A stretch of DNA of 64,000 bases, taken from Amycolatopsis anabasis. GTDB taxonomy: Bacteria; Actinomycetota; Actinomycetes; Mycobacteriales; Pseudonocardiaceae. This document shows, piece after piece, positions 8,781 to 16,479 of the stretch (position 1 is its first letter; every line of letters starts with the position of its first letter). The position numbers and the translations under genes are program-made. The notes beneath the pieces were generated by a model. That model saw nothing but the letters and a program-made list of their open reading frames with translations, ran no database searches and was not told the DNA's origin. The stretch spans positions 124,001-188,000 of the forward strand of contig NZ_VTHK01000011.1 of assembly GCF_009765355.1 (NCBI RefSeq), given 5' to 3'.

Positions 8781-9563
8781 ATGGGCGAGTCGTTCACCCC
8801 GGTCGATACTCCCGCGGATCTCGGCGGCGCCGTCGTCCTCGTCACCGGCGCCGCGAGCGGCATCGGCGCCGCGGTCGCCAACCTGGCGGCGAAGCAGGGT
8901 GCGACGCCCGTGCTGCTGGATCGGGACGGCGAAGGCGCCCGGGAACAGGCGGACGCCCTCCGCCGACGCGACCTCCCGGCACTGGCGATCACCACGGACG
9001 TCACCGACGAGCCATCGATACGCTCGGCCGTCGGCTCGGCACTCCAACGCCTCGGTCGCATCGACATCGTCGTCACCTGCGCCGGGGTCTCCGGCCCGGT
9101 CGGCAACCGGCTGGAGCAAACCTCCCTCGCCGACTGGCAACGTGTCTTCGCCGTGAACGTCACCGGCACCTACCTGACGCTGAAACACGCCCTCCCCGCG
9201 CTGCGCTCCGCGCCCCACGGCGCCGCGGTGCTGGTCGCGAGCGATTCGGCCCTCGTCGCCGCCCCCGGGATGGTCCCGTACTGCGCGTCGAAGGCCGCGG
9301 TGGTCCAGCTGGCGCGGGCGCTCTCGGTGGAAACGGCCGGTCAGGTGCGCGTCAACGCCGTCTGCCCGTCCGTCGTCGACACGCCGATGAGCCGCGGCGA
9401 CCTCGATCGCGCCGACTTCACCGACGCCGGATACCCCGTGCATCAGCCCGAACACATCGCCGAGCACGCGCTGTTCCTCGCCTCCCCGCGCGCCACCGGC
9501 ATCCATGGCACGGCGCTGACCGTCGACTTCGGCTACTCCGCGCGATCGGCCTTCCCCGCGTGA
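8781..9563 (+). CDS. Short-chain dehydrogenase/reductase (classical SDR)
   Basis: ATG 8781 follows GAGGAG and gives 260 residues. VLVTGAASGIGAAVAN is the TGxxxGIG cofactor loop. VVTCAGVSG corresponds to NNAG, and the active site is Ser (VASDSALV) with YCASK (YxxxK) near residue 177. LLDRDGEGA after the second strand favours NAD(H) because Asp replaces a basic residue. The C-terminus (GIHGTALTVDFGYSA) is typical of acyl or steroid SDRs. The 15-base gap to the convergent regulator gene leaves no room for anything else. The substrate is unknown. Confidence 0.88.
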   Translation: MGESFTPVDTPADLGGAVVLVTGAASGIGAAVANLAAKQGATPVLLDRDGEGAREQADALRRRDLPALAITTDVTDEPSIRSAVGSALQRLGRIDIVVTCAGVSGPVGNRLEQTSLADWQRVFAVNVTGTYLTLKHALPALRSAPHGAAVLVASDSALVAAPGMVPYCASKAAVVQLARALSVETAGQVRVNAVCPSVVDTPMSRGDLDRADFTDAGYPVHQPEHIAEHALFLASPRATGIHGTALTVDFGYSARSAFPA

Positions 9564-9578
9564 ACCGCGCGTGTTCGG

Positions 9579-10745
9579 TCAGCTCCAGCGTCCGGCGAGC
9601 ACGCGGGCGACCACGGCGCTGAGAACGCGCACGCCTTGCAGCGAACCGGGTTCCATTCCGGCGAGTTCCCGGACCCGCCGGAGGCGGTAGTCGAGCGTTC
9701 TCGGGTGGATGTGCAGCGCCCCGGCGGTGTTCAACCGGTTCATGTCGTACTGGTAGTAGGCGTCCAGCGTGGCCAGCAGATCGGGGCCGCCGGCCAGCCG
9801 CTGCGCGAGGCCGCGCAACCAGTCGTCGACCTGCGGCAACTGCGCGACACCGAGTTCGACGAAGACATCGGCCATGGTGTGCAGCCGCCGCGGCACGGCC
9901 TCGACGGGCGCCACCTGGCTGATCCTGCGTGCCAGCGCGACCGTGTCACCCAGCGCGCGAACCCGCCCGGTGGCGGCACCGGTCGCGCACGGCCGTCCGG
10001 TCAGCTGTGCGAATTCCCGGACGAGGCAGATCGCGCGTTCCTCCGACGCTTCGGTGTCACCGCGGGGAAGCAGCGCCACCAGTTCCTCGGGTTCGCGCCA
10101 CGTCATCGGCACGGGAAAACGCTTGAGCAACGCGCCGACGATCTCCTCCCGCCGCTGGCTCGTCGGCAACGGGACCCCGGAGACCCGCACGGCCGTGACC
10201 ACATACCGGTCGGCGAGACCCAGGTTGAGGCTCTTCGCGAGCTCGGGCACTACCGAGCGGTCCGCGAGCAAGGTCCCGGCAAGGTCCTGGACCCGTTTGA
10301 CCAGGGGTAGCGAGCGTTCCTGCCCCTTCAGGAAACCCCGGGTGTAGGCGCCTTGCCCGGTCAGGCCGTTGACGGAAAGCCAGCCGATCATCGCCGTCAC
10401 GTGGTCGACCTCGTTCAAGCCGGCCGCTTCGTGGACCTCCCGCAGGGTGAGCACGTCGTGCAGATCGAGAACGCGCCGCCGGGAATCCACCGAAACGCCC
10501 TGCGCGCCGCGTTCCTCGCCAAAAGCCGTCAGTACCGCCAAATCCTGGTCGGTGAAGGGAGCGCCATCGGAGGCGAGCTCGGCTTCCCGGCGGCGCAGCA
10601 GCACCGCGAAGTCCAGCATCGAGGCCCGGCCACGCGCGTCCTCGGCCACCGACCGGAAATCGGGGAGCTGGCTGACGTAGACATCGACGGCGCGCCGCGC
10701 GTTGCTGCCGACCCGGTCCCACAACAACTTGAAAAGGCCTTCCAT
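9579..10745 (-). CDS. PucR/CdaR-type transcriptional regulator
   Basis: ATG 10745 follows GAGGGGAA and gives 388 residues. The C-terminal end carries LNTAGALHIHPRTLDYRLRRVRELAG, the PucR C-terminal helix-turn-helix signature (HxxxRTLxYRLxR). The middle has a GGDEF-like region (VVTAVRVSG, VALLPRGDTEASEERA) as in CdaR/PucR proteins. The N-terminal half is helical and probably senses a signal. Such regulators usually activate nearby catabolic or secondary-metabolism genes. Neighbours here are the convergent SDR and a divergent secreted protein gene, either of which could be the target. Confidence 0.85.
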   Translation of the reverse strand: MEGLFKLLWDRVGSNARRAVDVYVSQLPDFRSVAEDARGRASMLDFAVLLRRREAELASDGAPFTDQDLAVLTAFGEERGAQGVSVDSRRRVLDLHDVLTLREVHEAAGLNEVDHVTAMIGWLSVNGLTGQGAYTRGFLKGQERSLPLVKRVQDLAGTLLADRSVVPELAKSLNLGLADRYVVTAVRVSGVPLPTSQRREEIVGALLKRFPVPMTWREPEELVALLPRGDTEASEERAICLVREFAQLTGRPCATGAATGRVRALGDTVALARRISQVAPVEAVPRRLHTMADVFVELGVAQLPQVDDWLRGLAQRLAGGPDLLATLDAYYQYDMNRLNTAGALHIHPRTLDYRLRRVRELAGMEPGSLQGVRVLSAVVARVLAGRWS

Positions 10746-10960
10746 TTTCCGTTCCCCTCTCGCTCCCGCCATCCCCATGGCAAGACCGCGGAGGCTACTT
10801 ATCCCCGCTGAGTTCCCGCTGAGTCGCGAGAATTGACAAATTGATCTTCCCGCTGCCGGGCGAGATTCATGCGGAATCACGTAGCTGTCCCCGTCGGCCA
10901 CCCGGGATGATTTCGCCGCAGTCAGAAAACCCCTTACCGAATCAGTTGAGGAGAAGCACT

Positions 10961-11410
10961 ATGCGTCGACCACTTATCGGACCCGAATCCCTTGCCTCGA
11001 AAGCGATGAAGCCGCTGCTCATCCTGGCGTTGGGGTTCGCCGCCCTCTTCCTCGCGCCAGTAGCCGCATCTGCCGCAACCGCGGGCGCTGCCGCCCCGGC
11101 CAACGAGGTCGCGACGGTAGCCCGGGACTGGTCCGCCAACTCCACACCGGTGCAGACCGTGAGCAAGCAGCTCAAGAACGGTGACGCGAGCATCAACGCC
11201 GTCTTCGACTGCCGGTACTTCAGCCGGGTGCCGTTCACCGTCGTCACCTTCACCTGCCAGGTGACCTCCGGCGCCATCCAGGTGTTCGTGAACTGCGCGG
11301 ACGGGCGGCAAGTCTCCAGCGCCATTCTGCCGGCCGTGGGCACCTACAACTTCAACCTCAGTTGTGGCACGGCCCGAATTTCCACCTTCCGCGTCCAAAC
11401 CATCGCCTGA
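10961..11410 (+). CDS. Small secreted protein of unknown function, four cysteines
   Basis: ATG 10961 follows GAGGAGAAGCACT and gives 149 residues. A signal peptide is clear: KPLLILALGFAALFL, then PVAASAATAG with an Ala-x-Ala cleavage site near residue 38. The mature part of about 110 residues contains FDCRYF, FTCQV, VNCADG and LSCGTA. These four cysteines could form two disulfides in a beta-rich fold. No family was recognised. It is divergent from the PucR-type regulator across about 215 bases, so regulation by that protein is possible. Confidence 0.75.
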   Translation: MRRPLIGPESLASKAMKPLLILALGFAALFLAPVAASAATAGAAAPANEVATVARDWSANSTPVQTVSKQLKNGDASINAVFDCRYFSRVPFTVVTFTCQVTSGAIQVFVNCADGRQVSSAILPAVGTYNFNLSCGTARISTFRVQTIA

Positions 11411-11507
11411 CGCACCCCGATACATGCTGGGGCGGTCAGCTCGCGAACCGGGCTGGCCGTCCCAGCGACCAGTGGACCGGCGGAGCCGAAAGGTCGGGAA
11501 CGGTCCC

Positions 11508-11809
11508 GAGGGAAAGCAGGCTCTGTACGCGCAAGCGTTGAGTTATCTGACCGAAGCGAATCTGCGCAAGAACGTCGAGGAGGCCCGGGCGGCCGGGACG
11601 CGGGCCATCCGGTATTACGAGCGGCAGGGGCTCCCCGAACCACTGGCCAGGGTGCGAGGGGTCATGGCGGACACCGAATACACGTTCGGGCAGCGGTACC
11701 TCGAGCGGACCGGGGGGGCGATCGGGCGGCGGACATCGAGGCGGCGATCCAGCATCTGACCACCTCGCTGAACGGCATGAGCCCCGAGCGCGGTAGACAG
11801 GACGGGTGA
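11508..11809 (+). pseudogene. Frameshifted remnant of a TPR-like protein
   Basis: From about 11508 one frame reads EGKQALYAQALSYLTEANLR, then VEEARAAGTRAIRYYERQG and ADTEYTFGQRYLERTGG. At a seven-G run (11712-11718) the frame breaks. Adding one G restores DRAADIEAAIQHLTTSLNG before the stop at 11807. The joined sequence looks like TPR units of the kind found in CHAT- or regulator-associated TPR proteins (xYLERTGGDRAADIEAAI). There is no convincing start or ribosome site, so it is probably a decayed 3' end. A sequencing error in the G run is the alternative explanation. It is the only content of the 395-base stretch before the VOC gene. Confidence 0.4.
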
Positions 11810-12270
11810 ACACCTTCTACCACCTGTGCTTCGTAGTTCAGGACATCGGACAGGCGACCGGGGACCTCACCCGCACTCTGGGCATGACCTGGAGTCCGGT
11901 CCGCGCGGGCACCCTCGGGGACTGGGACTACCGCATCGTGTTCTCCGTCGAGGGGCCACCGTTCTTCGAGGTGATCCAGGGCCCGGCCGGCAGTCCGTGG
12001 GATGCGACCGACGGTTCCCGATTCGACCACATCGGCTACTGGTCCGAGGACGTCATGACGGACAAACAGCGCCTGGTGGCTCGAGGCGCACCGATCGAGT
12101 TCGACTCCTGCCCTTACGGTCGCTCCTTTACCTACCACCGTCTCGACAGCATCGGAGCCCGGATCGAGTTGGTCGACCTCGCGGTCCAGCCGGGATTCCG
12201 CAACACCTGGGCCCAAGGCGCAGTGGCGATGCCGGCGCTCGACCTCCACGATCCGACCGCCAGGGGATGA
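11806..12270 (+). CDS. VOC-superfamily (glyoxalase/dioxygenase fold) protein
   Basis: GTG 11806 gives 154 residues, MNTFYHLCFVVQDIGQA onward. The opening beta-strand with a His (YHLCFVV) and the later FDHIGYWSED and GARIELVDLA are the paired beta-alpha-beta-beta-beta modules of VOC proteins. Metal-ligand positions appear as H6, the His of FDHIG and the Glu of RIELVD. The family includes glyoxalase I, methylmalonyl-CoA epimerase and resistance proteins. Nothing nearby fixes its substrate. Its start overlaps the stop of the TPR-like remnant. Confidence 0.78.
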   Translation: MNTFYHLCFVVQDIGQATGDLTRTLGMTWSPVRAGTLGDWDYRIVFSVEGPPFFEVIQGPAGSPWDATDGSRFDHIGYWSEDVMTDKQRLVARGAPIEFDSCPYGRSFTYHRLDSIGARIELVDLAVQPGFRNTWAQGAVAMPALDLHDPTARG

Positions 12271-12320
12271 CCCACTCGACGCGGCAGAACGGCACTCGTA
12301 GCCGTCGGGCTCGTGCGGCC

Positions 12321-13067
12321 TCACAGCCGCGATCTCAGCACGTCGATCTCGCAGCCCGGCGACGACGGGTCGAAGCCGTGCTCGGCCAGCCAGCGGACCG
12401 CCAGCAAGCTTCGCAACGACCACCACGCGCGGATCACGTCGAGGTCGACGTCGGTGCCGTAGCCGGCGACGACATCGTCAAGGTGCTCCTGGTGTCCCAG
12501 CGTCAAGGTGGCGAGGTCGAACAGGGCATCGCCCTGGCTCGCCTCGGACCAGTCGATCACGCCGGTGATCTCGTCACCGTCGACGAACACGTGGGTGACC
12601 TGCAGGTCGCCGTGCGTGAACACCGGTGTCCACGGCCGGAGCGCGGCCTCGGCGACCCGGCGGTTGCGCGTGACCACGTCGGTGGGAAGGACGCCGTTGG
12701 TGACGAGCCACTCGCATTCGCCGTCGAGGAGCGAGGCGATCTCGTCGGGGCCGCGACCGGGCCATGGCGGCAGCGGCGCGTCGTGCAGCTTCCGTGCGGC
12801 GGCGCCCGCCGCGGCCCACGCCGCAGACGACGCGGTCGACGGCTCGCCGAGGCGGCCGAGCGCCGTCCCGGGGAGGGCGGCGAGCGCGAGCACGGGCGGC
12901 TTCCGCCACAGGACCCCCGGAGTCGGGATCGGCGCCCTGGCCATCGCGTCGACCTCGACGTCGGTGCGCGCCTGATCAGCGTCGACCTTCAGGAACACGT
13001 CGCCGACGCGCAGGGTCGCGCGCTCGTGATGGGCGACGACGACCTCGACCTCCTCCACGTCGGCCAT
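12321..13067 (-). CDS. Aminoglycoside-phosphotransferase-like kinase
   Basis: ATG 13067 begins MADVEEVEVVVAHHERATLR; an in-frame GTG at 13085 would add six residues. The 248-residue protein has a small N-lobe (RVGDVFLKVDAD with the ATP Lys), a hydrophobic helix (AARKLHDAPLPP) and the catalytic segment FTHGDLQVTHVFVDGD. This is a Brenner motif with His in place of the usual Asn. A DWSEASQGDALFDLA metal-binding motif follows. APH-fold enzymes phosphorylate aminoglycosides, macrolides or small metabolites. It could confer resistance, but no antibiotic cluster partner is adjacent. Confidence 0.83.
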   Translation of the reverse strand: MADVEEVEVVVAHHERATLRVGDVFLKVDADQARTDVEVDAMARAPIPTPGVLWRKPPVLALAALPGTALGRLGEPSTASSAAWAAAGAAARKLHDAPLPPWPGRGPDEIASLLDGECEWLVTNGVLPTDVVTRNRRVAEAALRPWTPVFTHGDLQVTHVFVDGDEITGVIDWSEASQGDALFDLATLTLGHQEHLDDVVAGYGTDVDLDVIRAWWSLRSLLAVRWLAEHGFDPSSPGCEIDVLRSRL

Positions 13068-13186
13068 TATCGCGGGGATGATCACCGACGTCGCCGGATT
13101 TATCTTCGGCGCACCAGATCGCCGAGTCGGTCGCTCGCTACCGCGACCTCGGCCACCCGATCACCAGGCCAAGAACCGGCCACCGC

Positions 13187-13513
13187 TTACTTCTCGGCCG
13201 TGCCGGGTTTTCCGCTGATGGATTCCTGATAGATGTCCGCGTAGGTGCGCGAGTCCTTGAGCAGGTCGTCGCAGAAGGCCGCGACGTCGTTGCCGATGAG
13301 TTCCAGGACTCCCTTTCCGGCCGCGACGCCCTCTTCGAAGAAATCGATGATTCCTGAGAGCAGGGGCCCGTCAAGCAGGTCGATCGGTCCGACCTTGAAG
13401 ATGTACCGTTGAATCTCCTTGTAAACGATCTGGTAGTCCGGCGGGAGCGCCTTGACCCGCGCCATATGCGCCCGCCACTGCTTCTTGCCCTCGATGATGT
13501 GTTGGATGCCCAT
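13187..13513 (-). CDS. DUF1048 protein (second of tandem pair)
   Basis: This 108-residue, mainly helical protein reads MGIQHIIEGKKQWRAHMARV, LPPDYQIVYKEIQRYIFKVG and FEEGVAAGKGVLELIGNDVA. It matches the short DUF1048 family, whose members sit beside PadR regulators. A one-base gap separates it from the previous DUF1048 gene, so the two form one operon with padR. Its fold class is a helical bundle. The molecular role is unknown. Confidence 0.82.
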   Translation of the reverse strand: MGIQHIIEGKKQWRAHMARVKALPPDYQIVYKEIQRYIFKVGPIDLLDGPLLSGIIDFFEEGVAAGKGVLELIGNDVAAFCDDLLKDSRTYADIYQESISGKPGTAEK

Positions 13514-13514
13514 G

Positions 13515-13871
13515 TCAGCCTCCTAACCGGGCCAATTTCCTCGCGACGTTCCTGTTCAACTGCTCGCGCCACCGGTCGCGATAGCTCCGGGCTCCTTCGC
13601 CGCCGGCCAGCGCCGCGCAGAAGCCCGCGATGTCGTCACCCAGCACCTCGCGAAGGCTCTGCCCATCGGCCGCTGTCTCTTCGAGCAACCCCAGAGCCCC
13701 GTCGAGTATCGGCATCAGGTTTCGACCGGTGAAGTCCGAATAGGGCGAAAGATGACCATTGATCTTTTCCCACGCCGCCCGGTAGTCGGCCGGCAATGTC
13801 TCGACCCGGGCTTCGAACGCCTTGAATTCCCTGGTGAGATCGCTGCCGGTAATGGTCTCCCAGAAGTTCAT
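13515..13871 (-). CDS. DUF1048 protein (first of tandem pair)
   Basis: ATG 13871 overlaps the padR stop by four bases (ATGA), giving 118 residues. MNFWETITGSDLTREFKAFE, LPADYRAAWEKINGHLSPYS and GQSLREVLGDDIAGFCAAL parallel the downstream DUF1048 protein position by position, so the pair arose by duplication. A longer frame reaching into padR is not used. Co-expression with PadR suggests a role in the response PadR controls, possibly by interaction with it. Confidence 0.82.
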   Translation of the reverse strand: MNFWETITGSDLTREFKAFEARVETLPADYRAAWEKINGHLSPYSDFTGRNLMPILDGALGLLEETAADGQSLREVLGDDIAGFCAALAGGEGARSYRDRWREQLNRNVARKLARLGG

Positions 13872-14194
13872 CTCCCGCCCTCCTTGAGTTTGTCGATCCG
13901 TGATGTGATGTATTCCCATTTCGCCCAGAACGTCGCGAGTTCTTTGCGCCCCGCGTCGTTGAGCGCATAGAACTTGCGCGGCGGACCCTGCCCGGACGGT
14001 CGTTTCGTTACTTGGACGAGCCTGTTCTTCTCCAGTCGCAGCAGGATGGTGTAAACCGTCCCCTCGACGACGTCGACGAAGCCGAGTTCGTTCAGCCGAC
14101 GCGTGATGGCGTACCCGTAGGTCTCCTCGCTGCCGATGATTTGCAGCACGCAACCCTCAAGCGTGCCCTTCAGCATTTCCGTCAGGTCGTCCAT
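13868..14194 (-). CDS. PadR-family transcriptional regulator
   Basis: ATG 14194 gives 108 residues, the usual size of short PadR proteins. MLKGTLEGCVLQIIGSEETY and GYAITRRLNELGF with VVEGTVYTILLRLEKNRLV form the PadR winged helix. RKFYALNDAGRKEL is the wing plus the following helix, and the C-terminal helix mediates dimerisation. A 23-bp imperfect palindrome lies upstream, suggesting auto-regulation. The two downstream DUF1048 genes are translationally linked. Confidence 0.92.
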   Translation of the reverse strand: MDDLTEMLKGTLEGCVLQIIGSEETYGYAITRRLNELGFVDVVEGTVYTILLRLEKNRLVQVTKRPSGQGPPRKFYALNDAGRKELATFWAKWEYITSRIDKLKEGGR

Positions 14195-14240
14195 CGTGGG
14201 CCCTCTTCGATCCTCCCGGTACTCTGTGGCACCAAGTACC

Positions 14241-14263
14241 ACTACACAGTATCACAGAGTAGT
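14241..14263. promoter_or_regulatory. Imperfect palindrome upstream of padR, probable PadR operator
   Basis: ACTACACAG at 14241 is mirrored by CAGAGTAGT ending at 14263, with TATCA-like centre bases. A second, wider repeat pairs TACTCTGTG (14220-14228) with CACAGAGTA (14253-14261). These overlap the expected promoter of the leftward padR operon, so repression by PadR is likely. Confidence 0.55.
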
Positions 14264-14333
14264 GGGCCGTGCCCAGCAAGCGGCGAGCACCACCCCGAAA
14301 TTGTGGAGGGCGCTCCCCCGCCCGGTCCGAGCC

Positions 14334-15149
14334 TCACGGCATGAGGTTCAGCAGGAGGGCGATGGTGCCGAGGGTCTGCAGGAGAAAGGTCGTGCCGGCG
14401 TGCATCCCGATCGACACCCGCAGGTCCTTCTTCTGCCAGACGAACCAGGGACCCGGGAAAAAGAAGATCAGCCTGGACAGGAACACCCACGGCGACCACA
14501 GGTGGTACAGCGAGAACAGCACCGTGCTGACCACCGGCGACCACCGGCCCAGCCGGGACAGGCGGGCCATCAGAAAGCCGCGGAAGTAGAGTTCCTCGAT
14601 GATCGGGAAGGACAGCCCGGTCAGCGGAATGCACGCCCCCAGCGCGATGACCATGACCGACTTCGGGTATCCGGCAAGGACGTCGGTGACGCCACCGCCC
14701 GCGCCCTCGAACGGGACCCACCGGAACAACAGCTCGTAGAAGAAGTCATCCAGTGGTGTCAACGCGGTCGACACCACCAGGAACCACACGATCAGGGGGA
14801 TGACGAGGGCGACGAGTTTCCCGCGCGGGAGCGGCTTGTCCTGGTAGTGCACTACGCCACGCAGCGAGAACCGGCCGTTGCGCCGTCGGCCCAGCCACAG
14901 CAGCAGGCCGAGTTCGAACGGCACGAGAGCCAGGAGCATGGCGATCGCCCAGCCCAGGAACGGCGGGTAGCCGATGGACTTGACCAGCGGTTCGGTGATG
15001 AGCAGGTAGACGGCGACGATCAGGACACCCGGGACGAGGTGCAGCGCGATGGACAGCGGCAGGGAGTGGCGGTCGGCCAGCAACCGCTCAACGATTCGGC
15101 TCGGTCGAGCACTTCCTGTGGTGGACATGGGTTTCCGCGTGGTCTCCAT
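14334..15149 (-). CDS. CPBP-family intramembrane glutamic endopeptidase
   Basis: From ATG 15149 the protein has 271 residues and about seven or eight hydrophobic helices. PIIEELYFRGFLMARLSRLG near residue 180 is the EExxxR motif. FSLYHLW supplies the FxxxH motif and GMHAGTTFLLQ the final His, so the Abi/CPBP catalytic set is complete. The family includes CAAX prenyl proteases and bacteriocin-immunity proteins. A start at 15128 is also possible, and upstream in-frame codons have no ribosome site. It is a single gene of unknown substrate, separated from the ZIP gene by a strong hairpin. Confidence 0.86.
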   Translation of the reverse strand: METTRKPMSTTGSARPSRIVERLLADRHSLPLSIALHLVPGVLIVAVYLLITEPLVKSIGYPPFLGWAIAMLLALVPFELGLLLWLGRRRNGRFSLRGVVHYQDKPLPRGKLVALVIPLIVWFLVVSTALTPLDDFFYELLFRWVPFEGAGGGVTDVLAGYPKSVMVIALGACIPLTGLSFPIIEELYFRGFLMARLSRLGRWSPVVSTVLFSLYHLWSPWVFLSRLIFFFPGPWFVWQKKDLRVSIGMHAGTTFLLQTLGTIALLLNLMP

Positions 15150-15272
15150 GCCGGAGACGATCGTCCGGTCCGCGAACACGGCGCTGACACGGCACGGACA
15201 CGGCGCACCGGCGGGACTGACAACGCGGCCGTCTGAGTCGCTGGGCACGTAACTCGGCATGACATGACGTGT

Positions 15273-15293
15273 GCCCGCCCGGGACGGGCGGGC
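15273..15293. terminator. Strong GC hairpin after the multicopper oxidase-ZIP operon
   Basis: GCCCGCCCG (15273-15281) pairs perfectly with CGGGCGGGC (15285-15293) around a GGA loop. It lies eight bases beyond the ZIP transporter stop on the minus strand, as expected for a rho-independent-like stop in an actinomycete. Confidence 0.7.
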
Positions 15294-15300
15294 GTCGGTG

Positions 15301-16479
15301 TCATGCGGTGATGAGGAGTCCGGTGAGGTACATCGCGATCAGTCCGGCGGCGGTGCCGCCGAGGGTGGCCGGGTCGAGTGCTCGGCCTTCGCGGTTGCGG
15401 AGAGCGGGGGCGATTTGGCGGATGACTTGGGCGATCGCGCCGACGCCGAGGCCGAGCAGGAAGGCGGAGAGTTCGGCGTTGTTGACGGTGGCGCCGACGA
15501 GGGCGCCGAGGATGGCGGGTGCGCCGGCGAGGATGCCGAGGCCGAGGAGGTGGAGCACCGGGGGTCGTCGTTCGGTCAGGGGTGCGACGACGGCGAGGCC
15601 TTCGGTGGTGTTCTGGATGGTGAACCCGACGACCAGTGCGGCGCCCAGGGCGAGTTCGCCGATGGCGTAGGCGGCGCCGATGGCGAGGCCTTCGCCGAGG
15701 TTGTGCAGGCCGATACCGATCGCGATCATGAACGCCAGCCGCGGGCCGGTGGGGCGGTGATCGTTGTCCCGGCCGCGGTTGAGCCAGCGGTCGGCCGCGG
15801 TCAGCGCGAGGAAGGCCAGGATGGCGCCGAGCACGACCAGTGCCGGGCCGCCGAACGCGCCGCCGGAGCGCTCGCCGAGTTCGATGCCCTCGAGGGTGGC
15901 GTCGATGCCGAGGAACACCAGAAGTCCCGCGGTGATCGCGAGCAGGATGCGGATGCCCCGATGGCCGATCCGGCGCAGCACCGGCAGGAACAGCATGCCC
16001 AGCACCACGGGGATGATCCCGACGTAGGTGCCCAGCAGTGCCATCACGGCGAAGAAGCCGCCATCGGCGCGCGGGGTGGCGACCGCGGCGGGGATGTCGT
16101 GTTCGATCACCACGCCGGTCGAGGTGAGGATCGAGACCACGTACGGCTGCCCGTCCTGCCAGGGGTAGTCCAGGCGCAGCGTGTCGGCCGCCCGGGGGCC
16201 GATGGGGTCGGTCGCGCCGGTGAGGTCGACGTAGGCGTCGTTGACGAACACCTGCGCGACCCGCACCGGATCGGGGCCGGTGTTGCGCAGGACGAGTTCG
16301 ATCGAGCCCGGGGCCAGGTCGGTGCGTTCCACGGCGAGTTGCTCGATCGGCGGGCCGGTCCGTTCGGGCAGGGTGCGGCCGCCGAGTACGGCGAGCGCGG
16401 CCAGGGCGATCCCGATGAGGGCGAGGGCCGCGGCCGCGGGCACCCACGCCCGCAGCCGGGTGGCCGGACTGCTGGTCAT
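15301..16479 (-). CDS. ZIP-family metal transporter with N-terminal extracytoplasmic domain
   Basis: This 392-residue protein has a first transmembrane helix near residues 12-33. A beta-rich domain of roughly 110 residues follows (RTDLAPGSIELVLRNTGPDP, VAQVFVNDAYVDLTG). Then come about eight helices with the ZIP signatures GIGLHNLGEGLAIG and FTIQNTTEGLAV. The His and Glu in these motifs form the binuclear metal site of ZIP proteins. The extra N-terminal domain is not usual for ZIPs. The start overlaps the multicopper oxidase stop (ATGA), so oxidation and transport of a metal are probably linked. Direction and metal are not determined. Confidence 0.87.
   Translation of the reverse strand: MTSSPATRLRAWVPAAAALALIGIALAALAVLGGRTLPERTGPPIEQLAVERTDLAPGSIELVLRNTGPDPVRVAQVFVNDAYVDLTGATDPIGPRAADTLRLDYPWQDGQPYVVSILTSTGVVIEHDIPAAVATPRADGGFFAVMALLGTYVGIIPVVLGMLFLPVLRRIGHRGIRILLAITAGLLVFLGIDATLEGIELGERSGGAFGGPALVVLGAILAFLALTAADRWLNRGRDNDHRPTGPRLAFMIAIGIGLHNLGEGLAIGAAYAIGELALGAALVVGFTIQNTTEGLAVVAPLTERRPPVLHLLGLGILAGAPAILGALVGATVNNAELSAFLLGLGVGAIAQVIRQIAPALRNREGRALDPATLGGTAAGLIAMYLTGLLITA

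Noticed and set aside
8486..9169. Extension of the glycosyltransferase frame upstream of 8485
   Set aside because: The added residues run antisense to the SDR gene and lack family resemblance, whereas GTG 8485 has a ribosome site and matches Gtf N-termini.
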